From positions 1-64,000 of the forward strand of contig CAJVWI010000005.1 in assembly GCA_913009655.1 (NCBI GenBank): a stretch of DNA of 64,000 bases, given 5' to 3'. Both the position numbers and the translations under genes were made by a program. Origin of the DNA: an uncultured Cryomorphaceae bacterium (GTDB taxonomy: Bacteria; Bacteroidota; Bacteroidia; Flavobacteriales; Schleiferiaceae). Every line of letters starts with the position of its first letter. Position 1 is the first letter of the stretch. Below are positions 63,908 through 64,000 of the stretch, in pieces. The notes below the pieces were generated by a model. That model ran no database searches, had not been told where the DNA came from, and worked only from the letters and a program-made list of their open reading frames with translations.

Positions 63908-64000
63908 CTATTGATCATTATAATTTGTCACTTTGAGGGACTTCAAAAGCGGTTTAACAAGGTTTCTAAAAGGATTTAATAAGTTGTTTACAAAAGAATC
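63908..64000 (-). CDS. 3' end of a leftward gene, cut by window edge
   Basis: The minus strand is open from base 64000 to a TAG at 63908-63910, 30 codons. The tail contains NNLLNPFRNLVKPLLKSLKVT, basic and amphipathic. It is too short to identify. Its end lies 34 bp upstream of the DoxX-like start. Confidence 0.4.
   Translation of the reverse strand, partial: DSFVNNLLNPFRNLVKPLLKSLKVTNYNDQ

Overview
The window is ordinary chromosomal DNA of an AT-rich member of the Bacteroidota, most likely a free-living aerobic, probably marine, Flavobacteriia-type bacterium. The evidence is: four proteins (one of them only a remnant) with Por/type IX secretion (T9SS) C-terminal sorting domains; -7 promoter boxes of the Bacteroidetes form TAnnTTTG; lineage-specific families (DUF6607, DUF4294, DUF983, DUF1573, an over-long NusB); TonB receptors with carboxypeptidase-regulatory-like N-termini; and bacillithiol synthesis (BshC). 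Surface-water traits are carotenoid genes (crtZ, lycopene cyclase), a photolyase-type flavoprotein and an ABA4-like membrane protein.

Layout. 1-1.3 kb: the 5' part of a tyrosine recombinase running off the left edge, a tRNA-Arg with terminator, and a broken T9SS sorting-domain remnant. 1.3-12.7 kb: a heme block. hemJ and hemH, with an AraC-type regulator, read leftward; hemA, a fused hemC-hemD, hemB, hemL, hemE and hemF read rightward. Together they carry out every step from glutamyl-tRNA to protoheme. Two identical 10-base half-sites exactly 21 bp apart lie in front of hemA, the second in the -33 position, as expected for an AraC-type activator. 12.9-15.3 kb: small membrane and secreted proteins and trmL. 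15.3-22.6 kb: three large cell-surface genes (T9SS-exported alpha/beta hydrolase, TonB receptor, T9SS-exported multidomain protein). 22.7-29.5 kb: acyl-CoA dehydrogenase, acetyltransferase, S1/P1 nuclease, an Rrf2 regulator with a cystathionine-beta-synthase-like enzyme, rpsP with seven 27-bp coding repeats, rimM, and a saccharopine-dehydrogenase-family gene. 29.5-45.4 kb: housekeeping genes (pckA, phoH-like, nusB-DUF1573-yajC, crtZ-lycopene cyclase-pseudouridine synthase, pepD, guaA, bshC, DUF4294, accC, zapA and a small coiled-coil partner). 45.4-53.4 kb: an M23 peptidase, a TonB receptor whose N-terminal regulatory domain is a separate gene, rocD, rlmD and a phosphoribosyltransferase. 53.4-64 kb: an ABC exporter, aroK, tRNA-Lys, tRNA-Leu, msrB, tRNA-Val, a T9SS-tagged intradiol dioxygenase with a twin-arginine-type leader, a domain-permuted photolyase overlapping a 43-residue DUF2256 zinc-ribbon gene, a secreted sphingomyelinase-like enzyme, a 2-oxoglutarate oxygenase, a fused E1 alpha/beta 2-oxoacid dehydrogenase and a DoxX-like protein; the end of another gene is cut by the right edge.

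I see no CRISPR array, rRNA operon, complete mobile element or recognisable defence island. The strongest candidates for something worth following up are the regulator and paired operator of the heme block, the photolyase-DUF2256 gene pair, the secreted Tat/T9SS dioxygenase and the repeat-bearing ribosomal protein S16.
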